Source: Rhodococcus yunnanensis NBRC 103083 (GTDB taxonomy: Bacteria; Actinomycetota; Actinomycetes; Mycobacteriales; Mycobacteriaceae). From it: DNA of 64,000 bases. The position numbers and the translations under genes were made by a program. The notes under the pieces are model-generated. The model did not search any database, had not been told where the DNA came from, and saw only the letters and a list, made by a program, of their open reading frames with translations. Positions 43,805-52,753 of the stretch are shown piece after piece. Each line of letters starts with the position of its first letter. The stretch's first letter is position 1. The stretch lies in the NCBI RefSeq assembly GCF_001895005.1, contig NZ_BCXH01000004.1:1-64000 (forward strand). The letters are read 5' to 3'.

Positions 43805-45019
43805 ATGCCGAACCCGACAGACTTGGAAGACCGTAGCAAGTCATCAGTCGAATCCGATAGCGGACTTCACGCCGCACGAGCACAGGTTGGGCGGATAGGT
43901 CCACGTCTGGTCGAACTCGCGGACGCTGTAGATCGCGGCCAGACCAATCCCGAGGCAGCCTACCAACTGATCGCAGAGACCGATTTGTCGACTGTATTGG
44001 TACCCGTTGCAGATGGCGGATACGGGCTTGATTTCGCCGACTACACACTGTTGCTGGCCGACCTTGCCCGGTACAACGGGGCCGCCGCGCTGGGCTTCAA
44101 TATGCACAACGTCGCGATAGGTAATCTCTTCGATTCGGAGGCGGGTGGTCTCTCTGCCGGCTCCGCACGCTTCCGCGACTGGGTCGTGAGCGAGGTAGTG
44201 CGAGGTGCGCTTTTCGCGTCCGCATCTTCGGAACCGGGCAACGGAGCTCGTCTGCGAGGGCTGTCTACGACCTACCGGCGAGAGGGGGACAACTACGTCA
44301 TCGACGGCCACAAGTCGTTCGTTTCGCTTGCCGGAGTTGCTGACTACTACGTTGTCTCGGCCAGGCCTGCCGACACCGACTCGGACTTCGAAGTATCGCA
44401 TTTCGTCGTCAAAAAAGACGATCCGGGCGTGGAGTTCACGTCCGACTGGGGCGGCAGTGCGTTGCGCGGCACTTCGACAGCACAAATGCTGCTCAATGGA
44501 ACCATCGTTCCGCAGGAACGGCTCTACCTCGGCGTCGAGGGAATGTCGCTGTTCAAGGCAATCCGCGATCCGCACTGGATGGCAGCAGGATACCTGGGGG
44601 CCTACCTGGGACTCGCCACCGCGATTGTCGATTTCGTCGCCGACCACCTAGCTCGCGATACCCGGCGGCGCACCGACATCGCACTCACACAACAATTCGG
44701 CACCATGATTGTCACGTTCGAAGCGACTCGATCGTTGGCGCATCGGGCAGCACAAGCGGTAGCCGAGCGTACCGAGGATGCGAACGCCCTGATCTATGCC
44801 GCAAAGCATCATTTGGGTACCAGCGCACAAGCTCTCGCAAGCGATGCCGTACAGGTGACAGGTTCGACGTCGATGGCTTTCGCCGCGCCGATGCAGCGAC
44901 TGCTCCGCGAAGTGCAGTTCTGCTCGATCATGCCGGCCACTCCGAGTGCCTGCCTCGACTACATAGCGCGGGCCCGACTGGGAGACAACATGCTTGACGT
45001 ACGAACCCAGGCTTGGTGA
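43805..45019 (+). CDS. Second acyl-CoA-dehydrogenase-like flavoprotein
   Basis: A 404-residue relative of acyl-CoA dehydrogenases. The N-terminal helical domain (~20-130) includes LVPVADGGYGLDFADY. The beta domain contains SSEPGN, then DGHKSFVSLAGVADYYVV and RGTSTAQMLLNG; a C-terminal helical bundle has QVTGSTSMAFAAPMQRLLREVQ. This variant, with HK at the beta-domain strand and no YEGT loop, is nearer the DszC/flavin-monooxygenase-like branch than to classical dehydrogenases, so it might either complete desaturation or add oxygen. PltE-type pathways need only one such enzyme, so a second one hints at an extra oxidation. Confidence 0.78.
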   Translation: MPNPTDLEDRSKSSVESDSGLHAARAQVGRIGPRLVELADAVDRGQTNPEAAYQLIAETDLSTVLVPVADGGYGLDFADYTLLLADLARYNGAAALGFNMHNVAIGNLFDSEAGGLSAGSARFRDWVVSEVVRGALFASASSEPGNGARLRGLSTTYRREGDNYVIDGHKSFVSLAGVADYYVVSARPADTDSDFEVSHFVVKKDDPGVEFTSDWGGSALRGTSTAQMLLNGTIVPQERLYLGVEGMSLFKAIRDPHWMAAGYLGAYLGLATAIVDFVADHLARDTRRRTDIALTQQFGTMIVTFEATRSLAHRAAQAVAERTEDANALIYAAKHHLGTSAQALASDAVQVTGSTSMAFAAPMQRLLREVQFCSIMPATPSACLDYIARARLGDNMLDVRTQAW

Positions 45020-45024
45020 GGTCT

Positions 45025-45798
45025 ATGCCCACCATCGACCACCCGTACGGTGACATCGAGTATCAGCACTATCCAGGCAATGAGGCGCTGCCTACAGCGG
45101 TGTTCCTGCATGAGGGTCTCGGTTCCATCGCACAATGGGGACGACTCCCGGCATTGTTCTCCCAGCTCACATCAATGCCGACGCTCGTCTACTCCCGACA
45201 TGGCTACGGAGGGTCTGGGGGAACACGAGAGCGCTCAGTCGACTATCTTCACCACGAAGCCCTTGAAGTCCTTCCCTCGGTGTTGGACACGCTCTCGGTC
45301 TCGCTTAGCCCGGTCCTTGTCGGACACAGCGACGGTGCCACCATTGCTGCAATCTACGCCGCTACGCACACCGTGACCGCTGCGATATTGATCGCTCCCC
45401 ACGTAGTGGTCGAGGAATGCACCCTCGACGGAATTCGCACTGCCCAAGAGAGATTCGACGACAACATCGCGGCTTCGCTCGCCCCGTTCCACGACGACCC
45501 GGCAGAGTTGTTCGCTCATTGGGCTGACGTCTGGCTCTCCCCACAATTTCGGAGCTTCGACGTGACCCCACTTTTGCCCTCGATCACTGACCCTGTGCTG
45601 GTTATGCAGGGGGAAGTGGACAGCTTCGGTTCATTGCGCCAGGTGGATCTGGTGCAGCAGCACGTGAGCGGCCCGGTTCGGACCGTCATCCTTGCAGGCA
45701 TCGCACATCATCCGCACCTAGAAACCCTGGAGGAGACATCCGAATACCTCAGCAAATTCGCCACGGAGGTAACCTCCGGCCACGGATATCCATGTTGA
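45025..45798 (+). CDS. Alpha/beta hydrolase, possible editing thioesterase
   Basis: A 257-residue alpha/beta hydrolase. The oxyanion region is FLHEGLGSIAQW (~25-36), the nucleophile elbow GHSDGA (Ser about residue 98), the acid Asp in VMQGEVDSFGS, and the His in GIAHHPHLE. There is no signal peptide. In this operon it may free misloaded carrier proteins or process a late intermediate, or act as a cytoplasmic siderophore esterase after uptake; the sequence does not decide. ATG 45025 is used; TTG 45013 and GTG 45016 are alternatives. It overlaps the ABC gene downstream by 7 bp. Confidence 0.8.
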   Translation: MPTIDHPYGDIEYQHYPGNEALPTAVFLHEGLGSIAQWGRLPALFSQLTSMPTLVYSRHGYGGSGGTRERSVDYLHHEALEVLPSVLDTLSVSLSPVLVGHSDGATIAAIYAATHTVTAAILIAPHVVVEECTLDGIRTAQERFDDNIAASLAPFHDDPAELFAHWADVWLSPQFRSFDVTPLLPSITDPVLVMQGEVDSFGSLRQVDLVQQHVSGPVRTVILAGIAHHPHLETLEETSEYLSKFATEVTSGHGYPC

Positions 45799-47561
45799 GA
45801 AGATTCGACGCGGTTCCGATTGTGGACCGGACCGCCCTGCGTCGACTCAGCGCTCCCGCTGCCAGTTACACGCGTGTGGCGACAGGTCTGCAAGTCATCG
45901 CGTCCGCGCTGTCGGTGGTACCCCTGTTCGGGATCTGGCTGATAGCCGATGCGGCGTTCGAGGCGCACTCCGCTGGCACCGACGCGAGGGGCCGAATCTA
46001 TATGGGCATCGGACTCGTGTGCGGGGCGGCGATCGTGGGGTTTCTCCTGACCTCGTGCGCATATTATGCGACCCACACAGCTGATCTGCAGGTGCGCCGG
46101 TCGGTGCGCCGGTCGGTCGCTGATCACCTCGGACGACTCCCGTTGGGCTGGTTCGATTCCGGCGCTTCCGAAAAGGCGCTCGCGACGTTAGGAGAGGATG
46201 TCGAGGCCCTGCACTCAGCGGTCGCACACGGACGCCTCGAACTCATCCAATCTTTCGTAGCACCTGTCATTGTGGTGGCGTGGTTACTGACTGTGGACTG
46301 GCGACTAACACTGATCATGCTGATTCCGACCGGAGTCCACTATATCGTTCAGCAACGAATCATTCTGCGGGCACAGTCTTTCCAAGCTCAACAAGGCGCT
46401 GCGATATCGGCTCTAGTGTCCGCTGCGAACGAGGAAATGCGCGACGCGGTCACCCTGCGAATCACAAGTGCTGCGACGACCGGTACCACCCGACTACTTA
46501 CCGCGCAGAAGAAGCTCCACCAGATCATCGTTGACTCGCACTTGGAACAGGAGTCACGCGGATCCAAGATTGCGGCTCTCACAGACCCGGTCTTTGGTCT
46601 CTTTGTCGCGCTCTTTGCAGGGTATTGGCTCATACAGGACACGACGAGACCGCCAACAGATCTAGTTCCGTTCGTCGTCGCAGCCGTCATCGTGGCCGCG
46701 GCACCGTCTGCGATCACTCTGGCGCGTTGGGGTATTGTCTCGGCAGCGATGGCAGCTACCCGCATTGAAGGCATCCTTGCCGTCATCCCGCTCTCGGTTT
46801 CTGATCGTCCGCTCCGGCCGACCGGCGATGAAATTCAGCTCACCTCAGTCACTTTCGGGTACGGGGTGGACCCGGTACTCTCCGATATCACGTTGGGGAT
46901 AGAGCAGGGATCGTTCACGGCCATCGTCGGACCATCCGGATCGGGCAAATCCACCATCTGCTCGCTGATTGGCCGTCACCACGATGTCACACAAGGGCAA
47001 GTGACCATCGGCGGTGTCGATGTCCGAGAGATCGACCCTGCACATCTCAACCGCACAGTCGCGCTCTTGCCGCAACAGGCCGTACTGCTACGTACCACCG
47101 TGCGAGACAACATCCGACTCGCACACCCGGACTCCGACGATGCAGTGGTCGTCGCAGCAGCACGCACCGCCAACATTCACGACCGTATCCTGGCACTGCC
47201 GCAAGGTTATGACACTGTGGTCGGCGACGACATCACTTTGTCCTCCGGGGAGTGCCAGCGCGTTGCGATCGCGCGTGCGCTGGTGTCAAATCCGCGGATT
47301 CTGATACTCGACGAACCGACTGCACATGTCGATCCTGAATCGGCCGTTGAAATCCACGCCGCGCTAGGCGAGATCGTCCGTGACCGCACCGTCATACTCA
47401 TCGCACATCAACTCGACTCAGTCGTCGGCGCCGATCGAATTGTTGTGGTCGAAACCGGCAACATCACAGCCACAGGAACACATTCCGAATTGATCGAAAC
47501 TCCGGGCGTGTACCGAGAAATGTGGGAGGCTGCCCCGCAGCCGGGGAGGCAGCCAGCATGA
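45792..47561 (+). CDS. ABC transporter, fused membrane and ATPase domains (YbtQ/IrtB-like)
   Basis: A 589-residue half-transporter. Six membrane helices (~30-320) are followed by an ATPase domain (~345-580): Walker A GPSGSGKST, Q-loop LPQQAVL, signature LSSGECQRVAIAR, Walker B ILILDEPTAHVD, H-loop IAHQ. With the next gene it should form a heterodimer. In Yersinia (YbtPQ) and Mycobacterium (IrtAB) such exporter-fold pairs import ferric siderophore, so uptake is the likely role. There is no N-terminal siderophore-interacting reductase domain of the kind IrtA has. Its stop overlaps the partner start. Confidence 0.87.
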   Translation: MLRRFDAVPIVDRTALRRLSAPAASYTRVATGLQVIASALSVVPLFGIWLIADAAFEAHSAGTDARGRIYMGIGLVCGAAIVGFLLTSCAYYATHTADLQVRRSVRRSVADHLGRLPLGWFDSGASEKALATLGEDVEALHSAVAHGRLELIQSFVAPVIVVAWLLTVDWRLTLIMLIPTGVHYIVQQRIILRAQSFQAQQGAAISALVSAANEEMRDAVTLRITSAATTGTTRLLTAQKKLHQIIVDSHLEQESRGSKIAALTDPVFGLFVALFAGYWLIQDTTRPPTDLVPFVVAAVIVAAAPSAITLARWGIVSAAMAATRIEGILAVIPLSVSDRPLRPTGDEIQLTSVTFGYGVDPVLSDITLGIEQGSFTAIVGPSGSGKSTICSLIGRHHDVTQGQVTIGGVDVREIDPAHLNRTVALLPQQAVLLRTTVRDNIRLAHPDSDDAVVVAAARTANIHDRILALPQGYDTVVGDDITLSSGECQRVAIARALVSNPRILILDEPTAHVDPESAVEIHAALGEIVRDRTVILIAHQLDSVVGADRIVVVETGNITATGTHSELIETPGVYREMWEAAPQPGRQPA

Positions 47562-49327
47562 TTGGACAATTGCTTGCGGTTCTTGACCGCGACACCGTTC
47601 GCGGGTATCGCGCACAGATCCGGCGCAGCGTGGCGTACGCCGTACTGGAAGGCCTGGCTGTAGGTCTCACATTGCCGACCCTAGCGGCCATCATCGAGGG
47701 TGATTCCGAAGCCTCCACACGATGGCTACTCTTGCTTGCTATCGCCACCGTCTTGGCTCTCGCCGCGCACGCGTGGACCGTCCAGAAAGGCACGCGGGCA
47801 ACATTTGATGCCATGGCGGCGGTCCAGGTTCTCGAAATCGAACACCTGCGCACACTCCCGCTCGATTGGTTCACTCCATCACGTAATGCCGAAGTTCTCA
47901 CACTGTTGTGGCCCGGCGCTATCAGCACTACTCGAAACATTCTGCTGAATCTGGCCGCGCTTGCACGCGGGATAGTCACTCCCGCGATAGTCGTCGTCTT
48001 CGCCGCGATTGTCAGTCCCACAGCAGCTGTTGTCATGGGAATGTCAATCCCGTTGCTCTACCTTGTGCATCGTGTCACCACACGTCACTTAGAGGCTGCT
48101 GAGCACGTCGACCATGCGGCTAATACCGAAGCGACTGCGCGCATCATCGAGTACGCCGAATCGCAGACGACGTTGCGGTCCGCAGACCGGAACAACCTGG
48201 GGATGGCGCTACTGACCAGTGCGCTCGACGACCTCGACGAGACAGCTAGGCGTGGTGTCAGGTCGGAGATCGCGGCACGGACGGGGTTTGGCACCGCCGT
48301 GAACATCGCAGTTGCTGCGATCGTTCTGGTGGTGGGGATCAGACTGCTCGACAACCCGACTGATGTCGCCACCCTTATTGCGCTGTCAACGCTCGCGTTG
48401 CGGTTCGCCGAACCCGTCATGACTGTCGCCGCTGTCGCTCGGATGCTGCGCACTTCTTCTGCGACGGTGACGCGCACGGTCGACTTCCTGACCACCCCAT
48501 CCCTACCGGAACCCGTTGAGCCGCAATCCTTGCCGGAGGGAGAAGCGCTGTCGATACAAATCGATGATGTCGGCGTCCGATATGACAGGAGTTCGGAACC
48601 AGCCCTGTCGGACGTTAACCTCAACGTCCCCCCGGGATCAACGGTGGCGATAGTCGGCGCATCTGGCGCTGGCAAGAGCACACTGCTGCGACTGATTCCC
48701 CGGTTCGCCGACCCCACTACCGGGGCGGTACGGATTGGTGGAGTCGACGCACGCGACATCAGCAGCGCTGATCTGCACACCCGTATCGGCGTGATCATGC
48801 CGGAGGTCGTGTTGCTTGACCGAACTATCCGAGACAACGTCACCGCTAACCGGCCTGACGCAAACCAGGATGAACTTGATCGTGTGGCCACGCTGTCCGG
48901 TCTCGACGAAGTCATCGCACGCATACCGGGTGGGTGGAATGCCCAGGTCGGTCCGCGGGGCAACAACCTTTCGGGCGGCGAACGTCAGCGAGTGCAGATC
49001 GCTCGTGTCGCGCTGCAGAACCCGTCGATCGTAATCCTTGATGAAGCCACCGCTGCTCTCGATCCACTATCCGAACGAATCGTTCAGAAGTGGGTGAGCA
49101 ACCTTCACGGACGATGCACCGTTGTGATAGTCGCACACCGATTACACACGATCGCCACCGCCGACTACGCGGTCGTATTGGAGGGCGGGCGAGTCATCGA
49201 ATCAGGAACGCCCACCGACCTCGCAGAGGCAGGAGAGCAGTTCCGCCGCATGATTAACACGCGGACTGACACTTCACAATGGCGATCAACGACTCACAGG
49301 TTCGCTTCCCACACAAGGGAGGAGTGA
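47558..49327 (+). CDS. ABC transporter, fused membrane and ATPase domains (YbtP/IrtA-like partner)
   Basis: A 589-residue half-transporter, almost equal in length to its partner. The membrane part is ~20-310; the ATPase part is ~340-580 with Walker A GASGAGKST, Q-loop MPEVVLLD, signature LSGGERQRVQIAR, Walker B IVILDEATAALD and H-loop VAHR. The start at 47558 overlaps the partner stop (ATGA) and has GGGGAGG upstream. Canonical motifs here, against the slightly altered signature (LSSGE) in the partner, suggest the usual asymmetric heterodimer. It lies one base before the MFS gene. Confidence 0.87.
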   Translation: MIGQLLAVLDRDTVRGYRAQIRRSVAYAVLEGLAVGLTLPTLAAIIEGDSEASTRWLLLLAIATVLALAAHAWTVQKGTRATFDAMAAVQVLEIEHLRTLPLDWFTPSRNAEVLTLLWPGAISTTRNILLNLAALARGIVTPAIVVVFAAIVSPTAAVVMGMSIPLLYLVHRVTTRHLEAAEHVDHAANTEATARIIEYAESQTTLRSADRNNLGMALLTSALDDLDETARRGVRSEIAARTGFGTAVNIAVAAIVLVVGIRLLDNPTDVATLIALSTLALRFAEPVMTVAAVARMLRTSSATVTRTVDFLTTPSLPEPVEPQSLPEGEALSIQIDDVGVRYDRSSEPALSDVNLNVPPGSTVAIVGASGAGKSTLLRLIPRFADPTTGAVRIGGVDARDISSADLHTRIGVIMPEVVLLDRTIRDNVTANRPDANQDELDRVATLSGLDEVIARIPGGWNAQVGPRGNNLSGGERQRVQIARVALQNPSIVILDEATAALDPLSERIVQKWVSNLHGRCTVVIVAHRLHTIATADYAVVLEGGRVIESGTPTDLAEAGEQFRRMINTRTDTSQWRSTTHRFASHTREE

Positions 49328-49328
49328 G

Positions 49329-50780
49329 ATGAGCGAAACATCCGAGCCCCCCGCTAACGAACAAGCTTCAAACATACAAACTCGATTCGACCGGAGACAG
49401 GTTCTTGTACTTACGGCCGTCCTCGCTGCAACCGCTATGTTCACGATCGATATGACAATCGTCACCGTGGCACTGCCTGCTATCGGGGAGGACCTTTCCG
49501 GCAGTTCTCTTATCGGTCTGCAATGGGTCATAATCGGTTACACGGTCGCATTCGGCTCCCTGCTCCAGATCGGCGGATCGCTAACCGACGCTGTCGGAGT
49601 CAAGCGCATGTTCTTGTACGGGATCGCGGGGTTTGCGGCTGCCTCGCTCATCTGTGGCTTGGCCTCCACCATGCTCATGCTCAACATCGCTCGGGCGATC
49701 CAAGGTGTAGGTGCTGCAGTGATGTTTGCCAGCGTCATGCCCCTGATCGCGCGCACTTTCGCGGAGGACGCCAGGGCCCGTGCTATCGGAATCTGGTCTG
49801 CCGTCCTTGGCGTTGCCGCCGTCCTGGCACCTGTCTTTGGCGGCTTCCTGGTCGATGCCGTCGGTTGGCGATCTATGTTTCTGATTAATATCCCCGTCGG
49901 CATAGTCGCATTTTTCCTGGTGCGATCCTTGCTAGAGCCGGACGATAAGTTCCATCCCACTGTCGTCGCAGCCTTCGATCTCGCCGGCGCGGTCTTGCTC
50001 GGGTTTGCTCTCCTCAGTATCAATTTGGGCCTGGCGAAAGCCCAGGAAAGTGGCTGGAGCGACCGCAGCACTCTGACGGCCTTCGGGCTCGGAGCCCTGT
50101 TACTGATCGCCTTCGGGTTTCGCGAACTCCAGGCGTCGGCTCCGATTCTCGACCTGGCGCTGGTGCGGAATCGCACATTTGTCGGCGTATCTCTGCTCGC
50201 GCTTCTTAACAGAGTCGGCACAGTCGGAGCCACTGTCTACCTGGTTATTTTGCTGCAGAGTGGCTTTGGATACAGCCCATCCCAGACTGGTTTTCTGTTA
50301 GTGCCGCTCGGGATAGCGGTCATGGCGGCGTCCCTATGGGCCGGCAACGCGCAGTCCAGGTTTGATCCTCGGACTCTTCTTGGCGTGGGATTCGCATTGA
50401 TGACCGCTGCATCAGTATTGCTGGCATGGCAGATTGGTCAGGAACAAGACCCACGGTTGCTGCTCCCCGCTACCGTCATCTGGGGTATTGGCACTGCCCT
50501 CGCTAACACCCCGCTCATGGCCGTTACCACTTCGGCAGTGCCGATCGGGAGGGTTGGCATGGCAACCGGTCTGGTTAACAGTTTCTTCCCCATCGGGGCA
50601 GGTTTGGGCACCGCAATTCTCGGGATCGTCTTCGCCGCTAGGGCTGGAACTGACGCTGAGAGCTTCACCAGAACTGATCTAGCATCTGCGAATGCAACGA
50701 TCTACGCGATCGTGGCTGCACTCATGCTCGCCGCGGTGTTCATCTCATTCGGAGTCCTTACTCGACGTTCCTCTCGATGA
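49329..50780 (+). CDS. MFS drug/siderophore exporter (DHA2 type)
   Basis: A 483-residue transporter with about 14 predicted membrane helices, the DHA2/EmrB-type count. The first helix carries ATAMFTIDMTIVTVALPAIG, the family motif D1; WSAVLGVAAVLAPVFGG gives the antiporter-type motif C, and GSLTDAVGVKRMF the loop 2-3 motif A. GGAGGAG lies just before the ATG. As last gene of the rightward siderophore operon it probably exports the finished siderophore. After its stop no gene follows on this strand until the transposase at 52.75 kb. Confidence 0.88.
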   Translation: MSETSEPPANEQASNIQTRFDRRQVLVLTAVLAATAMFTIDMTIVTVALPAIGEDLSGSSLIGLQWVIIGYTVAFGSLLQIGGSLTDAVGVKRMFLYGIAGFAAASLICGLASTMLMLNIARAIQGVGAAVMFASVMPLIARTFAEDARARAIGIWSAVLGVAAVLAPVFGGFLVDAVGWRSMFLINIPVGIVAFFLVRSLLEPDDKFHPTVVAAFDLAGAVLLGFALLSINLGLAKAQESGWSDRSTLTAFGLGALLLIAFGFRELQASAPILDLALVRNRTFVGVSLLALLNRVGTVGATVYLVILLQSGFGYSPSQTGFLLVPLGIAVMAASLWAGNAQSRFDPRTLLGVGFALMTAASVLLAWQIGQEQDPRLLLPATVIWGIGTALANTPLMAVTTSAVPIGRVGMATGLVNSFFPIGAGLGTAILGIVFAARAGTDAESFTRTDLASANATIYAIVAALMLAAVFISFGVLTRRSSR

Positions 50781-50879
50781 ATCGAATCCTTCTACCGTCG
50801 CTTTCCCGTATCCAACAGTTGGCCCAGCAGAGGAAACCCCGAGATCGGACACTGATCGATGAGATCACGAGCCGGCTGA

Positions 50880-51450
50880 AGGTCACGTCCCCAAAGACGA
50901 GATCGGCGAGTTCGCTACAGCGGTAGGCGCCGGCGACGCCGAGCAGCAGGATTGCAAAATCCCGGCGTTCGATTACTTCGTCGGCACAACCTTGGCAGCA
51001 CCCCCGTGCAGTTCACACCAAAAGCTTGATGTCCTCCACGAGCGACGGGTCTCGAAGTGTTCGGGGTCGGTCTCCGGCGCCGCCGTACTCCCGGCGAATT
51101 CCGCACAATGTCGTGTCCACAAGCTCGTGCGCGGACAAGCACAGGCGTCCCGTGGTGCGGTGCTGGTGGCGGTGATCGCCGCGATCCAGGTACTGAAGGT
51201 GGCGACGGTGTACGCCCGCCCCCTCGATGCGAGTGTCCGCGGCGTCGACGAAATAGGCAGCGACAGTGACGGGATGCGCCAGTAACGCGACGTGACCTTC
51301 GCGCGCGCACCACCCGGTGAAGCGTCTCCACCCCACGGGCTTAGGTCCGGCGAGTCCCCTCGGACCGTGACGATTCCACCGCTTTCGCGATTCGCTTCAG
51401 CACAGCCACCGGGATCTCGGGCTCGACTCCCGTCGACGCAACCCTGCCAG
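50880..51450 (-). pseudogene. Decayed tyrosine recombinase, N-terminal to mid part
   Basis: Read across three frames on the minus strand this gives a recombinase: RRFTGWCAREGHV and LLAHPVTVAAYFVDAADTR (~51210-51330), AHELVDTTLCGIRREYGGAGDR, then, after another shift, VIERRDFAILLLGVAGAY and SELADLVFGDVTF (~50960-50880). Several frameshifts and at least one stop break it, and the C-terminal catalytic half (HxxR, Tyr) is missing; the sequence from 50781 to 50880 no longer matches. The same family appears, equally decayed, at 59.6-60.4 kb on the plus strand. Confidence 0.7.
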
Positions 51451-51540
51451 AGCCCACCGATGCGCTCACGGCGGGAGTTGGGCCTGACAGGAAGTTTATA
51501 CAGGAAATCTACCCAGGACACCGACATATCTGCAGTACAG

Positions 51541-51580
51541 ATGTTCAGACTCATTGAATCTGATGTTCTTCGGTGACATT
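51541..51580 (+). repeat. Remnant of the tnsA-side 20-bp repeats
   Basis: ATGTTCAGACTCATTGAATC (51541-51560), followed by TGATG..., matches the units before tnsA: 16 of 17 bases of GACTCATCGAATCTGAT at 15114-15130, in the same orientation. It could be the leftover end of a second related transposon. The following stretch, 51581-51930, contains one open frame (51554-51892) of AT-richer sequence that I cannot support as a gene. Confidence 0.45.
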
Positions 51581-51929
51581 GACCTGGGAGAAATCACTTT
51601 GCTTGAGCCGACGAGTCCGGTACGGATCAAGGTAACTGAGGCACATGGAAGTGACGTTTGGAATCTAATAGACAGCGTTGAGCTCCAGCATAAGGTCAGA
51701 CAACAAACGAACTCTTTTCTCAAAAGGTCGAGAACGATATCCTTAGCTGACGGTAATAGTGGTCAGCTGAGCTGGATTCGCGGGGGCACGGATCAAGTGG
51801 CTCACCAAACGGGGTCCTTACCACGCGCGTTCCAGAAGGTGTCCAATCCTCAAGAAGGGACTCTCGTCTTCGTAGGGTTTCAATCGAGTTGATGCAGTCC
51901 GGCGAACGCAAGTTGATGAAGCCGGCTCG

Positions 51930-52580
51930 CCGGACTGCACGCGCGGCTGCGGTAGTCGAACTCCGTCCAAGAGGGTAGGGGAGCGGTGGAAGCCCTGCCG
52001 TGCACCGGCGAGTGCGTCTCGGACCGACACTGATCCGTAGCCGGACAGTGCCGGCCCGTTCTTGACCGGGGGTGCATCGCGGTACCCGTGCTTGCGAGGC
52101 AGGTGTAGGAAGGTCGTAAAGCTGCTGGTTCTTTCCACGACCTGCGTACCGCGGTCCGGCTCAGCCCAATGATGAGATCTCCTTCCCAATGCCCGAGCGT
52201 CTCGCGGTTTGTCACTTTGTCTGGCCGCGAGCCGATGGTGACGTCGGCGGCGATAAGTCCAGGACGTAGCTTCTTCGCTCGCGCCCTCAGTTTGCGCAAG
52301 GCTCGTTCGGTTCGCAGGCACGCGACCAGATCCTTTTCCAATGCACCGTGGCCTTTGATGTAGACGGAGTGGTAGATCGCCTCGTGAGAAATGCACATCT
52401 ACTCGTTGTCGTGATTGCCGATCGGCAGCCGGTTCGCGATCTGTTCCGGGCTCCGTGAACTCGCCCAACGTCGGTCTGCTCGGCGCAGTTTGTTTCGGCA
52501 CTTCCACGACGTGAACGGCCCAACGATGTCACCGTTCTCATCACAAAGCACACCGGATAGCTTCGCTTGTACATTGGTGC
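51930..52580 (-). pseudogene. Broken IS30-family transposase
   Basis: Minus-strand fragments read as an IS30 transposase: RRADRRWASSRSPEQIANRL, an in-frame TAG before MCISHEAIYHSVYIKGHGAL, LRARAKKLRPGLIAADVTIG, then GHWEGDLIIGLSRTAV, then after a frameshift ERTSSFTTFLHLPRKHG. The first catalytic Asp (GHWEGD) is present, but the C-terminal catalytic region is missing. Its start side is cut close to the IS21 insertion at 52610. Confidence 0.75.
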
Positions 52581-52753
52581 GTCGACCGGTTTAACCTGCT
52601 CAATACACCTATCGGTGTACACCCTCACGTGACGGTCCCCGTACAACCTCATATGTAGGTGCTCGGCGAGTCCTGTCGTAACTCGCTCACGACAAGGGCC
52701 ACCCTTCGAATCGTCTACCGCCAAGTCGACGAACCCGAAGGGTGGCCCTTGCC

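Noticed and set aside
15087..51580. One 36-kb Tn7-like transposon with the siderophore locus as cargo
   Set aside because: The two repeat sites are in the same orientation, while the two ends of one transposon should be inverted; no terminal TGT/ACA or target duplication was found. Kept only as a hint of past insertions.
51554..51892. Open frame of 112 codons overlapping the repeat remnant
   Set aside because: It starts inside the transposon-like repeat, has no ribosome binding site, no family resemblance and mixed codon use; treated as chance.
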